A DNA stretch of 64,000 bases from Locusta migratoria (Eukaryota > Arthropoda > Insecta > Orthoptera > Acrididae): contig CM048746.1 of the NCBI GenBank assembly GCA_026315105.1, positions 562,787,940-562,851,939 on the forward strand, in the 5' to 3' direction. Positions 33,155-45,059 of this stretch are shown here, piece by piece (positions within the stretch are counted from its first letter, which is position 1; every line of letters starts with the position of its first letter). A model generated the notes under the pieces. It saw nothing but the letters and a program-made list of their open reading frames with translations, was not told where the DNA came from and did no database searches. The position numbers and the translations under genes are program-made.

Positions 33155-33855
33155 AAACATTCCTTGGCGATTTCCTTCCACTTTTTGCTCGATACTCTAA
33201 CGAATATTCAGACAGACAAACATACGCTATATAGTTTTAATGTACGATATATACACTACAAAGACATATGTTATCAAAAATCTCGATGAGAACTGACGAC
33301 TTGATTCAAATTATATAAAGAGGCTCGAGGACGGAGATCTGAATAATAGCACAAAGAGAGGGAAGGAGATATACAAAAAGTGGCATTAGGGACGAGTTGG
33401 GCTGGCAGGGAGGGGAAAGGAGTGTAGGAATTGTATCCAATATATTTAGCTATTGCGAAGTATTTCCGTTTGGCTAGTATTATAATAAACCTCTGTATTC
33501 ACGTGTGTGTGTTTTGATGCATGCTTACGACCATTTTTCTACTCTCTGGACTTCCTGACCAACTCTTTAACTTCGTAAACTCTGTCTTCATCAACCACAG
33601 GGGCGGCTCCCCTCCTCTCTTCCACTGGCCAATCTGTAGCGTATATTGATTGATTCTTACAGTTACTGAGGAATACTCCGGAACCGTCAACAGCAAATCA
33701 CCCTGTGATGAAAAGCGTCTCTCTTGTATCGTACATTAAGCGAGTCTTTGACGATACTTTCAGTGCATCAGATATGTGTTCCAGACTGACAATCCTAATT
33801 CAAATATTGATAGAATGAGAGTTGTGATTCTTCATATTCTCCCGGCGTACTTCAT
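33155..33855. other. No recognised feature
   Basis: No supported gene. Confidence 0.4.
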
Positions 33856-33929
33856 ATCGAAATAATTCGCGGGTAAACTGCCGGGTTTGGACACTGAAAC
33901 CCGGCAGTTTACCCGCGAATTATTTCGAT
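33856..33929. repeat. Perfect 33-bp inverted repeat with 8-nt loop
   Basis: Arm 33856-33888 begins ATCGAAATAATTCGCGGGTA and arm 33897-33929 is its exact complement; loop GGACACTG. The flanks contain the direct words GATAGAATGAG (33807-33817 and 33927-33937). It could be a recent MITE remnant or a hairpin RNA precursor. Confidence 0.9.
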
Positions 33930-34033
33930 AGAATGAGGGTTCTTTAAACTACCTCCTTCTTGGACAAATTAATCTGACTGAGCTTTCTTTGCCTTCCCAA
34001 GTTTGTGTTCCTTCGTTCTGCACGCTTACTCCG

Positions 34034-34226
34034 CCGCGGTAGAGTAGCCGAGCGGTCTAAAGCGTCTCGCTGCGGAGAGCGCGGTTGCTCGCCGTGGAGG
34101 TTCGAGTCCTCCCTGGGGCATTTGTGTGTGTGTTTGTCCGTAGGTTAGTTTAACTTAGTGTAAGTAGTTTGTTAGCTACGGACTGATGACCACGTAGTTT
34201 GGTCCGATAGATTTACAAACATTTGA
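34034..34226 (+). mobile_element. SINE, family B
   Basis: Full copy with 12-bp duplication ACGCTTACTCCG (34022-34033 and 34227-34238). Confidence 0.92.
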
Positions 34227-34238
34227 ACGCTTACTCCG

Positions 34239-35410
34239 ATATTTAATGGATGTGACTCATACCGGACTTGCTCTGCTGTCATGTGATCATAGAATATTTG
34301 TTTGTGCTTATTTATGCACAATATTTATGTAGTTGAGGGTATACTGCAAGTCCCATGTACCAAGCGTCATCTCTCTACAGGTCTATCAGTATTTTGCTGC
34401 AATTGTTTTGGCGTTGCACCGCCTCGCTCAGTGAACCACACAGAGGTTTTTGTTGCAATACTTTTCCTTTTCTCGTGCTACTGATAGTGTGTCATATGGC
34501 GCTTATCTGTTTACAGATGGGTGCGCCTTCCACGTGGTATCGGTATCAAACTGTGTTATGCTGCGGAAAATATACACATCTACCTGGCAGCCAGACCTGA
34601 TCGTACGAAGCCGAGTATAGCAGCATCCAGACATTTACGACTCGTCGTAAACTCTCTCTCTCTCTCTCGTACTGTCTCCGCATGTTTCGATCCACACCCA
34701 TCGGCATTTGCTATATTGCTCTCTGCCATACCCTCCCGGTCATGTTCGTTTATTTAATAGCTTTTTTGTATGTACCACACACCCAGAAGCTTTTTAGGTT
34801 ATGCTACTGATTAAGAAATTGCCTAAACTAGTTGATAACAGATTACAATAAGACTTTATGGTAACATCGAAGAGATAGAATTTACAAGCCTGCACAGCCT
34901 TCGGTACTCGTTCAAGCGACTGTTATTAAATGGACCTAATTACCGGAAAAAGCATTACGTTTCGGTTGAAAGGGCAATGGCAGAATTCTCCAATCTCGTA
35001 CTTTCATTTTCAAGAAGCTACTTATTATAAAGATCTTTTCACGAATAGTGCTGAAATTGTTTGAAACCAGGTACGTTTTCATTTCTGGGGTATTCAAATT
35101 TTTACGTGGGAAATAAAATTAGTAGATGTGAGTAAAACACGATTTTAACGTAGTAACAATTTTACTTGTAGTGTATACGGAGTGGTTCAGCTGCTCCTTA
35201 CGATGTCGTTTTATGCAGACACACTGTGCGCCAAGCCGCACTTCTTGGAAGAAGCACGGAACATTATGGTTTAACAATCCGTCGACAGCATGATTATTAG
35301 AGACGGAGTACAAGCTCGCATTGTTATTCTCACAAATAGGCAAAGAACTTTGTATGACGGGCTAAAATATTTATACATAATTAAGAAACTTTCAACAAGT
35401 TAAAAATTAG
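34239..35410. other. No gene
   Basis: A short CT run at 34649-34668. CCGTCGACAGCATGATTATT near 35280 resembles a dispersed repeat I recall only vaguely. No supported coding region. Confidence 0.35.
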
Positions 35411-35490
35411 GTGTTAAAATTGTAATAGTCTGAATGAAAGTCCTTGGTCCACTTGAGTTGTTATTTTAATGGAGTCGTGAAGACCCGCAC

Positions 35491-35523
35491 AACCGGTTTC
35501 GAAACCTACAGTTGCATCTTCAG
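35491..35523 (-). ncRNA. Hammerhead-like motif, solitary
   Basis: Minus: CUGAAGA, U, GCAACU/GGUUUC hairpin (5 of 6 pairs, loop GUA), GAAAC, then CGGUU. ACCGGU after GAA is self-complementary, as would be needed for a dimeric helix III. Confidence 0.35.
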
Positions 35524-35714
35524 GCGCTTTTTTAAAAGTTTTCCATATAAGTGATTTGTGATGGATAACGGGGTTAATGGTGAGGTCGTACCGCAAGCAC
35601 CTTCTCTCTTTTCGTCAAAAACATAAAAAGAAATTACCGTGCGGTTCTTTTTATGTCACTAGCCCATCTAAACTCCGTTTCTAACGACCACGCTACAGGG
35701 GTGTATATAACGGA

Positions 35715-35925
35715 GGGCCCAGGGGGCCTGTACACCCCTCCCCCCCCCCAAAATGAATATAAAGAAAAATAAGCTATATTTTTATGCTTTAATATCAACA
35801 ACAAAAAATCTCGGCAAAGTAGAAGAGGCTTCAGCGCAAATTATCCTCTCAATATGAGTAGCAAAACTAATACAAAATATCAAGGGGAGTCTACTTAAAA
35901 TTACCTATCTTACCTTTAGATTATT
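35715..35925 (+). repeat. Dispersed repeat, copy 2 (partner at 20.7 kb)
   Basis: Collinear with 20680-20895; both have a C-rich start (CTCCCCCCCCC here) and end near AAAATTACCTATCTT. Confidence 0.6.
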
Positions 35926-36643
35926 CTTGCATATACGCTACATTCGCTACAGCCACGTTGTCTAAGGTGTGATAAAGCGTCGTCACGGTGAGGTGGTGTC
36001 AGCGCTCTACGTCCAGGTGGGATACAACAGTTACAGTTAGAGGTAGCTTTTTGCGTAGCCACCTCCTGAACAGGCCTCTTCATCTCATAAGAACGGTAAC
36101 CCACATCCATTTGAATCTGCTTACTGTATTTGTCTCTGGGCTTCCCTCTCCGATTTTTATCCCACACTCTTCCCTCCAATTGTAAATTCACAATTCCCTG
36201 ATGATTCAGCACGTGTCCACAAATATATCCCTTCTTTTACTCAAGGAACGCCAGAAATCTCTTTTCTCCTCAGTTCTGTTCAACACTAGTTACGCGATCT
36301 ATCCACCTAATGTTCAGTCTTTTTTTGTTCCACCACATTTCAAGAGACTCTATCTTCTTCCTGTCTGAACTCTTTATCGTCTATGCATCACACCAGTACA
36401 AGGCTACACTCAGGACAAATGCCTTCAGAAAATACTTCCTTACACTTAAATTAATGTACAATGTTACAAAATTTCTCTTTTTTTATTTATTTATTATTAT
36501 TTTTTAAGAAAGCTTTTCTTCGCATTTCTTCTGCATTTTATACCTTTACTACGACCACCACATGTTGTTTCACTGCCCACGTGACTAAACTCTTATTGAT
36601 CCGTTTCCTAATATAATTCCTTCAGCATCGCCTGATTTTCTTA

Positions 36644-36739
36644 TTGTTCAAATGTTTGTAAATCTATCGGACCAAACAGCTTGTTCATCAGTCCGTAGCT
36701 TACAAACTATTTAAACTAAGGTAAAGTAACCTAACGACA

Positions 36740-36773
<34 letters not shown>

Positions 36774-36862
36774 ATGCCCCAGGTAGGACTCGAACCTCCG
36801 ACGGCGAGCAACCGCGCGCTCTGCAGCGAGGTGCCTTATACCGCTCGGCTACGCCACCGCGG
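36644..36862 (-). mobile_element. SINE, family B, nested in LINE
   Basis: Flanked by the 12-bp duplication CTGATTTTCTTA (36632-36643 and 36863-36874). It contains a short (CA)n run. Confidence 0.92.
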
Positions 36863-37355
36863 CTGATTTTCTTAGACTGCATTCCATTACCCTGGTTTTC
36901 ACCATGTTAATGTTCATCTCATACACTCCTTTCAACACACTGTCCATTCCATTCAACTGCTCTTCTAGGTCCTTTCTGTCTCTAACAGAATCACAATGTC
37001 ACCAGCAAAAAGAATTGTTTTTATTTCTTCACACTGAACTTTAATTCCTTATACAAATTTCTCCTTGCTTTCCTTCACAGATTGTTCAATGTACAAACTG
37101 AAGAACATTCGAGAAAGACTACAACCCTGTCGTACTCCTTTCCCAACCAATGCTTCCCTTTCATGCCCTTTGACTCTAATAACTGCTGTCTGACTTTTGT
37201 ACAAGTTGTTTATAACCTTCCGTCCCCTATATTTTACCCTTCTGATTTCAGAACCTGAAAGAATGTATTCCAGTCAACATTATGAAAAACCTTCTCCAAT
37301 CTACAAAAGCTATAAATGTAGGTTTGTCGTTCCTCAACCTATCTTCCTAAGTAAT

Positions 37356-38325
37356 AGAACGCAGTACGTTGTTCTCGACGGCGAGTGCTCATCAGAGACG
37401 AGTGTATCGTCAGGCGTGCCCCAGGGGAGTGTGATAGGACCGCTATTATTTTCTATCTATATAAATGATCTGATGGACAGAGTAAGTTGTAATTTGCGGC
37501 TGTTTGCTGATGATGCTGTGGTGTATGGATGGGTGTCGTCTGTAACTGACTGTAATAGCATACAGGTTGACTTAGACAAAATTTCTAGTTGGTGCGAAGA
37601 ATGGCAGCTAGCTCTCAATGTAGAAAAAAGTAAGGTGATGCGCATGAGTAGAAAAAACAATCCTATAATGTTCGAATACAGCATCAGTAGTGAGCTTCTT
37701 GATGCGGTCGCGTCGTTCAAATATCTAGGCGTAACATTGCAGAGCGATATGAAATGGAACGAGCATGTAAGGACAGTTGTGAGTAAGGCAGACAGCCGAC
37801 TTCGGTTTATTGGGAGAATTTTGGGAAGATGTACTTCACCTGTAAAGGAGACCGCGTATAAAACGCTTGTACGACCACGTCTTGAGTATTGCTCAAGTAT
37901 TTGGGACCCGCAGCAGATCGGTTTGAAGGAAGACATAGAGGCGGTTCAGAGGCGAGCAGCTAGATTTGTTACCGGTAGTTTCGACCAATGCGCGAGTGTC
38001 TCGGAAATGCTCCGGCAACTCAATTGGGGATCGCTGGAAGAAAGACGACGTTCTTTTCGTGAATTTCTGTTAAGTAAATTTAGAGGGCCGGAATTTGAAG
38101 CTGAGTGTAGTACGATCTTGCTGCCGCCTACTTACATTTCGCGTAAAGATCACAAAGACAAGATAAGAGAAATTAGGGCTCGTACGGAGGCATATAGGCA
38201 TTCTTTTTTTCCTCGTTCAATTTGGGAGTGGAATAGGAAAGGAAATGCCTAGTAGTGGTACGGTGTACCCTCCGCCACGCACCTTACGGTGAATTGCGGA
38301 GTATGTATGTAGATGTAGATGTAGA
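37356..38325 (+). pseudogene. 5'-truncated CR1-type LINE with RT domain, nested
   Basis: Reads QYVVLDGECSSETSVSSGVP then QGSVIGPLLFSIYINDL and LRLFADDAVVY (catalytic Asp pair), then EWQLALNVEKSKVM, FKYLGVTLQSDMKW and a C-terminal part ending WEWNRKGNA with stop at 38252. About 300 codons are open, so this is a young copy that lacks the endonuclease and the first half of RT. The longer frame starting at 37197 is misleading: its first 50 codons are antisense of the older LINE. The 3' end is GTATGTATGTAG(ATGTAG)n, a short tandem repeat typical of such LINEs. The part from 37791 has a twin at 40989-41516. Confidence 0.85.
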
Positions 38326-38690
38326 ATAAGTCGTAAGGTATTACCTTGCGTGTTCCTACATTTCTCCTATGTCCAAACTGATCTTCCCCGAGCTCAGTTT
38401 CTACAATATTTTCCAGTCTTGTTGTCAAGAAAATGAATCAATTCGACTGTGGTTGCCCGATAAATAAAGTATTGTGTTCTATAAATAATTCATGTTAAAA
38501 TTTTGCAACTGATGTTTCTGTAATTCTCACACCTCACTATGCCTGCTTTCTTTGGAATGGAAATTATTACATTTTTCTTCAAGTCTGAGGGTATATCGTC
38601 TATCTCTTGACTGGCACTCATAGAGACTTCATTAGCTGATCTTAAAAGCTGACCTGTAAATGTGTCTTCGTGTTGAAGAGGGTCTTGCGA

Positions 38691-39146
38691 TGTAGTTTAA
38701 TTCGTTCAAAAGGCAAAAACTGCTAACAGTGGTTTCCTTTAAATGTAGCAATGACCTTCAAAATAATAATTACGTTTATATTTCGTGAAATCTCTATCTC
38801 AAGAAATGCATCAGAATTCGATTTTAAAGATCTTGCACGTCACCCATTTAAAAATATTTTTAATTACCCTCTTCTAGCCTTCAAGCAAATAATTCGTTTA
38901 AATTACAACAGATTCTTCATAATAAGAAATTTTATCTTAAACTTCGAATTAGAAACAAGTAGAAAAAAGAAAAAAAAGATTCCAGTTTGGATTCGTAGCT
39001 TCGTTCTTCATTTTCTGTTACAACCTATTGCCTCGAGATATGAATAAGATCTGAAAGATTCTTCCATAAATTTTATTAAAGGATAAAACCTATTTTTTCA
39101 TGCTACTTCGTCAAAATCTGACATATTGAGCCCGTATGAAATACTG
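38691..39146. other. No recognised feature
   Basis: A 98-codon frame (38751-39047) is AT-rich and without domains. Confidence 0.4.
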
Positions 39147-39610
39147 GATGATTCTTACAATAAAGAAAACATCAACCAACAACATTTGATTATGTTATTT
39201 ATTTACTAAAAAGCGGCGTTATCGGTTTCAAACTTATCAGTTCATCATCAGACGGCTGTTCACGTCCACCTACATTGTTTTTGTAATTTACATTTTGCTT
39301 ATGCACATAATTTTGCTTGTGGCGAAAAGTCCTTGGTTATGTGGTGCCCTACAATACAAAAAGTTGATTCCTTACTAGAGCGTAAATACGACTCGTGATA
39401 CTGACAAGTAAGCAATTCCAGTCAAATTTTTGTATTGTAGGTCACCACATAACCAAGGAATTTTCGCCACAATCAAAATTATGTGCATAATCAAAATGTA
39501 AATGACAAAAACAATGTATGTGGACGTCAACAGCTGTCTGATGATGAACTGGGAATAAATAACGTAATCTAATTTGGTTGATTGCTGTTTTCTTTATTGT
39601 AAGAATCATC
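39147..39610. mobile_element. Inverted-repeat element, ~190-bp arms
   Basis: Arms 39147-39362 and 39428-39610 are reverse complements with small gaps, for example GGATGATTCTTACAATAAAG against the end at 39610. The left arm holds a complete CUGANGA-hairpin-GAAA motif; the right arm keeps only CUGAUGAUGAACU. Confidence 0.75.
39218..39251 (-). ncRNA. Hammerhead-like motif, left arm
   Basis: Minus: CUGAUGA, U, GAACU-GAUA-AGUUU hairpin (five pairs with one G-U), GAAAC, then CGAUAAC. Confidence 0.35.
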
Positions 39611-40230
39611 CTGTACCTAATTTTTCAATTGGAGATTACACATTTTCGTGCTTCACAACACACAAATAAATATCTCTCAAAAAAAAAAAATAAAAATAAA
39701 AAGTTCTCGAAACACGGAAATACTATTAACTCTCAATTTTTGTTAGTCGTAGAGTCACATATAATTTATACATGGTGTTACACTGATATGAATTGCTAGA
39801 CATGTCATCGTAATGAAGACTCGATACAAACTAACTGCAAATACTAATTCTTTTTTATTATTTACATTGTTGATTTATATATTGCAATTGTAATATCCAA
39901 AGGCGGAGAACTCCTTCATCTTCTCGTCAGCGAAGGCCGTCGGGTAACGTCCAGTAGTGGCCGGCTACAAGTTTGTCTGACGCTGCCGAGGCAGACACCT
40001 CATGTCACTCGTGGTGAACATGAAACAGAAGAAAATAATCATTGTACATTATAAACTCTTCATTATTTGAATAAAGCACACACACAATTAACAATTATTA
40101 CCTCCGAAACTAAGCTGGCATCCAATCTCGTCCCACTAATGTTCTACGGTAAACGAAGGAGTTTTCTTAAATCACTATTATTACAAAAATACGAATTTCG
40201 AGACTTAAGTCTGATTGCTCATCGTATCTG

Positions 40231-40261
<31 letters not shown>

Positions 40262-40865
40262 CGTGTTTCATATGGAAAGCCGCAGCTGTGAGGGGGGGGG
40301 GGGAGGAAGGAGGGGCGGACGCTGCAGCCCCAAAGCTTCCCTCTCCCTTTTGAATTCACAACTGAGACAGACATCTATAAAAGACTGATGTTCTGCGAAC
40401 AGACTATGCTACTTGTTTGTTGTGTTTAGTATCGTTTGCCATTGTCAGTGCAGATTGGTTGCCTTTATATCTGTTCCGTACTTGCTTGCTAACAAACTGG
40501 CTTTTCTTAAAGCCACAAACACTTTCATTCAAACACAGTTTGGTTAAAGAAAAAAAAAGGAAAGAGTATTTATCACGTTCATTAAGTGCGTTAAAACCTA
40601 CCAAACAATAAATAAATGGAATCCTCGCACCGGGGCTTCAGAATAACGCTATATAACAACCACAGCTTTAAAGTAAAAGGAGAGAGAAAATGTGTTTCGT
40701 CGAGTTGGTTCCTTCTTTGTGCTTTTACTGATTAATCAGTGTCCTACCTATATCTAACGATCGTCTTATTTTATCCGTTTTATTACTTGACAGTTAATTT
40801 ATTTATGCCTTTTTTATATACATATAAAAAAAGATTAAAATATCAATAAGGATACAAGCTTGCGC

Positions 40866-40868
<3 letters not shown>
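39611..40868. other. No gene; homopolymer runs
   Basis: T29 at 40233-40261 and a G run at about 40291-40301. Nothing else recognised. Confidence 0.45.

Positions 40869-40915
<47 letters not shown>
40869..40915. repeat. (GT)n microsatellite
   Basis: About 23 GT units. Confidence 0.95.
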
Positions 40916-40920
<5 letters not shown>

Positions 40921-40988
40921 TATAGAATTTGAGTGGATTTATCTCACGATTTTATTACAACGCTACTGGAGAAAATTACCTACTAACA

Positions 40989-41516
40989 GACAGCCGACTT
41001 CGGTTTATTGGGAGAATTTTGGGAAGATGTACTTCAACTGTAAAGGAGACCGCGTATAAAACGCTTGTACGACCACGTCTTGAGTATTGCTCAAGTATTT
41101 GGGACCCGCAGCAGATCGGTTTGAAGGAAGACATAGAGGCGGTTCAGAGGCGAGCAGCTAGATTTGTTACCGGTAGGTTCGACCAATGCGCGAGTGTCAC
41201 GGAAATGCTCCGGCAACTCAATTGGGGATCGCTGGAAGAAAGACGACGTTCTTTTCGTGAATTTCTGTTAAGTAAATTTAGAGGGCCGGAATTTGAAGCT
41301 GAGTGTAGTACGATCTTGCTGCCGCCTACTTACATTTCGCGTAAAGATCACAAAGACAAGATAAGAGAAATTAGGGCTCGTACGGAGGCATATAGGCATT
41401 CTTTTTTTCCTCGTTCAATTTGGGAGTGGAATAGGAAAGGAAATGCCTAGTAGAGGTACAGTGTACCCTCCGCCACGCACCTTACGGTGAATTGCGGAGT
41501 ATGTATGTAGATGTAG
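40989..41516 (+). pseudogene. 5'-truncated CR1-type LINE, twin of 37791-38324
   Basis: Encodes only the region after the RT core (DSRLRFIGRILGRCTS ... WEWNRKGNA, stop at 41450) plus the 3' UTR ending GTATGTATGTAGATGTAG. By eye I count five substitutions against the copy at 37791-38324 over about 530 bp, three of them changing residues. Insertion point differs (truncation 430 bp further downstream), so the two are independent insertions of one recently active lineage, not a segmental duplication. Confidence 0.85.
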
Positions 41517-41517
41517 A

Positions 41518-43264
41518 ACCCTAGAAAACAAAAGTCGTAACACCCAATGTGACGCTATGATGCTGCCACGTGAGAAAATAAATGTTGCTTTCTTAAGGTT
41601 TTATACTAGCTGAGGACTCTGCCTTGACCTAAGTGATAATGTGGTAATTTTAAGATGTGGACGAAGGAACTTAATTGTTGCACTTTACATTTCCAGACGA
41701 GACGGACCCGGAAACTGGTTTCGCTGTGTGGGATGTAGTAAATATGAATTCTCGCTCCATTGGTACTCGTAGGAGCAGTTCTCAGTACGGTACGTACATC
41801 TACGGAAAGTTTCCACGTTGTGATTGTCCCCAAGGGCGTGTCGTCCGCTTCTTGTGTTTGTCTTGCCTTCGTTACCGTGTTCTCCAGACAGCGTCGCTAC
41901 CTCGCAGAGCGCATCTGGCGAGTTAGTCCCACCTCCAGCATGGTGTGTGCATTAAATGTCGTCAGTGTGTGCCTAATAGAACAGAGAAGAAAATACTGTG
42001 TGTACTCAAAGATAACATGTGACGTTTGTTAGGCTAAGCAATCAAAACGTAGAAATAACCAAATATATAATTACATGCAATTTAGATATATAGTTGGCTC
42101 AGGTAAAATAAAACTCATAGAAACTTAAACAAAATTTGCTTTCGGAAACGAAATTCGTCACTACACCGAGCGTTCGGCACTATAATAAAATGGTGCAAAA
42201 TGTTAGAAATCATGCAAATATTAGAAATTGTGAGACAAAACAAGTGTAAACTGTAGGAAAAGACAGTAATATAACATGCGTACATGAATCAGGTTACAGC
42301 AACAGAAGTAGATGATAATTACAGAGGGTAAGTCGGGAATGCAGTCTATTCAGATACATTGAAAAACTTCATGCTTTCTGTCGATCATTTTATAAAAATC
42401 AAAGCGGAATACAAATTGAATAGCTGCAAATTTATTGGACCGAATAACACTATCAGATTTTACGGCACGATTGAACTGTTCTGACGGTGCTCCTAGAATC
42501 TAAAAGCTTCACACTGCTAGCTGTCAACGCAGTTCTCAGCACCTAAAACACGGGGAGAAGCTAAATAAGTGTGCTGCCTTGATAGAACCACTACAGAGAC
42601 AATGGCATGTTGTATGTTTTGGTGGAGCGCAGTGCTTGGACATCTCCGCACGCCTGCAGAATTCTGGTGGCGCATACAAAGTGCTTACAACAAGTACAAA
42701 CGGGAATTTAGTCGGAAGTGGAGACTAAAAGTCTACTGTTTTGTTTTTGGTAATAAAAGCTACTTAATGTATTGAAATAAAAACATCACAAGGTTAGACG
42801 AAATTAAGCACGACTTACGAGAAACGAACACCACAGGCATGAGGGAAGTCAAAGCATATGGGATCCTAAAAGCATGTCACACATTCTCAGAGGAACCTAA
42901 AAATAACACTCGAAAACAGTGGACAGAGGAAAGTAAGAAACAACACAATGAATTCAAGAAGAGTATTTGGGAAGAGAAGAAGAAAAGGAGGCTCCATGAA
43001 ACTAAGTGATTAGTTCAAAGTCGCTCTTTAACTGACGACAGCAAAGAAAAGACTAAAAAGCTGGCCCAATTTTTGCATGGTGTTGAGTGACTGTCATATT
43101 ATTCTAACTTTGGATTATCTTCGTCCTTTCCTGAATGCCAATACAATTTATGCCACAACGTATTCGCTATCGCAAAGAACACATTTCCAACCTCAATCCC
43201 ACTAATCTGTGTAAAGTTTTTTTTAATTTTATATGGACTCTTTCGTCGGTTCTTGATGGAACAT
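41518..43264. other. No supported gene
   Basis: A stretch at 42790-43009 reads KQWTEESKKQHNEFKKSIWE then EKKKRRLHETK, which faintly resembles the linker between endonuclease and RT in LINEs, but there is no catalytic motif to confirm it. Confidence 0.35.
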
Positions 43265-43853
43265 ACCGGGTGATCAAAAAGTCAGTATAAATTTGAAAAC
43301 TTAATAAATCACGGAATAAAAGTAGATAGAGAGGTAAAAAAAATGACACACGTGCTTGGAATGACGTGGGGTTTTATTAGAAAAATACTGAAGTATTGCT
43401 TGCCGCGTCAAATCTCTCTTGCGCGCGTCGTTTGGTGATCGTGTGCTCAGCCTCCACTTTCGTCATGCTTCGCCTCCATGTCCCCAGACCTCAGCCGGGC
43501 GATTATTGGCTTTGGGGTTACCTGAAGTCGCAAGTGTATTGTGACCGACATCTCTAGAGATGCTGAGCAGACATGCTTTACAGTGCTGTTGACAACATTA
43601 TTCCTCGACTACAGCTATTGTTGAGGAATGATGGTGAACATATTGAGCATTTCCTGTAAAGAACATCATCTTTGCTTTCTCTTAATTTGTTTTGCTTTTC
43701 TGATCAGTTGAAGAGCCATCTGTCTGATTTTTCAACCTTTTTTTTGTTCTAATAAAACCCCATGTCATTCCAAGCATGTGTGTGTCATTTTTTACCTCTC
43801 TATCTACATTATTCCGTGATTTATTAAGTTTTCAAATTTGTACTGACCCGGTA
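43265..43853 (+). mobile_element. DNA transposon with ~115-bp terminal inverted repeats (mariner/Tc1 superfamily)
   Basis: Left repeat 43265-43382 starts ACCGGGTGATCAAAAAGTCA; the right repeat 43747-43853 is its complement, lacking the TTTTTGATCA part near the end. Both contain GGAATGACGTGGGG / CCCCATGTCATTCC. Between them, 43485-43655 reads SPDLSRA-DYWLWGYLKSQVY with frameshifts, the end of a DDE domain related to that at 19464-19706. An internally deleted, non-functional copy. Confidence 0.75.
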
Positions 43854-44104
43854 GTTTTTCACAGTTATTTAATATGTATAAAGTTTTCTCATTTGTTTGC
43901 TAATATCGCTTCAGAAGAACGCGAGACTACGACCTGTGTCTTACTACTCGCTGGTTTTCAACCCTGTATTTCTGCTAGAATTTCCTACCTGCATTAGTTT
44001 TTCCCTAGCTTCTGCTGAACTTTGTTCCAATCTTGCAGGAAAGAAAGAAAGCGTTCGAAACAAAAATCAATAAGTATAAGCACCAGGGAACAAAGGTAGC
44101 CAAT
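43854..44104. other. No recognised feature
   Basis: Nothing supported. Confidence 0.35.
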
Positions 44105-44815
44105 ATATAGTGCAGAATGTTTATTGTTTGTAGCCACTTAGAACATAAGAGATACAACTCTACCAGAATTATACTACTGTTGATCGCTGGAAACTTGTTG
44201 ACTGGTCTGACGAGTGTCGTTTTCAACTGTATGGAACGAATGTACGTGTACGGGTATGGAGACAACTTCATGACTCCATGGATCTTGCATGGCTCTGTAT
44301 GGTGTGTGGTGTGTGCAGCTGTAGTGATATGGGACGAATGATACGTGTAGATACGACTCTTGACAGGTAGCACGTACCTAGCTTCCTGGTTGATCACCTA
44401 CATCCATTCATGTCCACTGTGCATTCCGACGGATTTAAGTAATTTCAGCAGGACAATGCGCCACCCCATATGGCCAAAAATGCTAAAGATTAGCTCCAGG
44501 AACACTCATCTGAATTGAAACACCTCCACTAGCCACCAGACTGCCCAGACATGAAAATCAGGGAGCAAATCTGCGATGCCTTGCAACGCTCTGTTCAGAA
44601 GACATCTCCACCCTCTCGTACTGTTACGGATTTATGGTCAGCCCTGCAGGATGCATGGTGTCAGTTTCCTCCACCACTATTTCAGACATTAGTCGAGCCC
44701 ACGCCACGTCATGTTGCGGCACTTCTGCATGTGGAGGGCGCTCTACACGATATTAAGCAAGGCGTACCAGTTTCTTCGACTCTTCAGTATACAATAATAC
44801 CATTTTTAACATCTT
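44105..44815 (+). pseudogene. Tc1-like transposase, catalytic domain remnant
   Basis: TTVDRWKLVDWSDECRFQLY contains the first catalytic Asp region (WSDE), followed by GTNVRVRVWR; FQQDNAP-like sequence near 44450 contains the second; then SPDM-like CPDMKIREQICDALQ and DLWSALQDAWCQFPPPLFQTL and EPTPRHVAALLHVEGAL. The order and spacing are those of a Tc1 DDE domain. Frame changes occur at least twice, and no terminal repeats were found. It is a different subfamily from the copies at 4.5, 7.1 and 47.7 kb. Confidence 0.8.
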
Positions 44816-45059
44816 AAAATTCCGAAACCGGATTTTCTGTGTGGCGGAAGGTAGTTTGTATGGCACAGTTGCTCCCCGCTCCCCTTCCCACCCCTAGCCC
44901 TTTCCTGATCCAGTAGGGAATGATTCATGGGAACAACGAGTAATCTCCAATATCAATCATTTTACTTCCGTGATCTGCCGCGGGATATATCGTACGTATA
45001 TCCTAGAAATCCACTTTCTCGGAACTTTTAAACTACACTGTAATTTAGAAAGCTCCTTG

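Larger units (their letters stand above)
36030..38690 (-). pseudogene. LINE (RTE/CR1-like) remnant, minus strand, with two nested insertions
   Basis: The reverse complement holds the same conserved blocks as 30150-30622: the VW DKNRRGKPRDKYSKQIQ-type block at about 36120-36180, the YRRMLK-type region near 36320, then LEEQLNG... near 36950 and the RT N-terminal blocks near 37250 and 38340-38600. It is interrupted by a SINE (36644-36862) and by a plus-strand LINE (about 37356-38325). When both are left out, the order of blocks equals that of 46203-47390. Many stops and frameshifts; an old copy. Confidence 0.75.

Noticed and set aside
33083..33289. Arginine/alanine-rich small protein
   Set aside because: Translation of the (TG)n(CG)n tract; not a gene.
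37197..38252. 351-codon open frame starting at 37197 as one protein
   Set aside because: The first part is antisense of the older LINE; only the part from about 37356 belongs to the inserted RT. The ATG is fortuitous.
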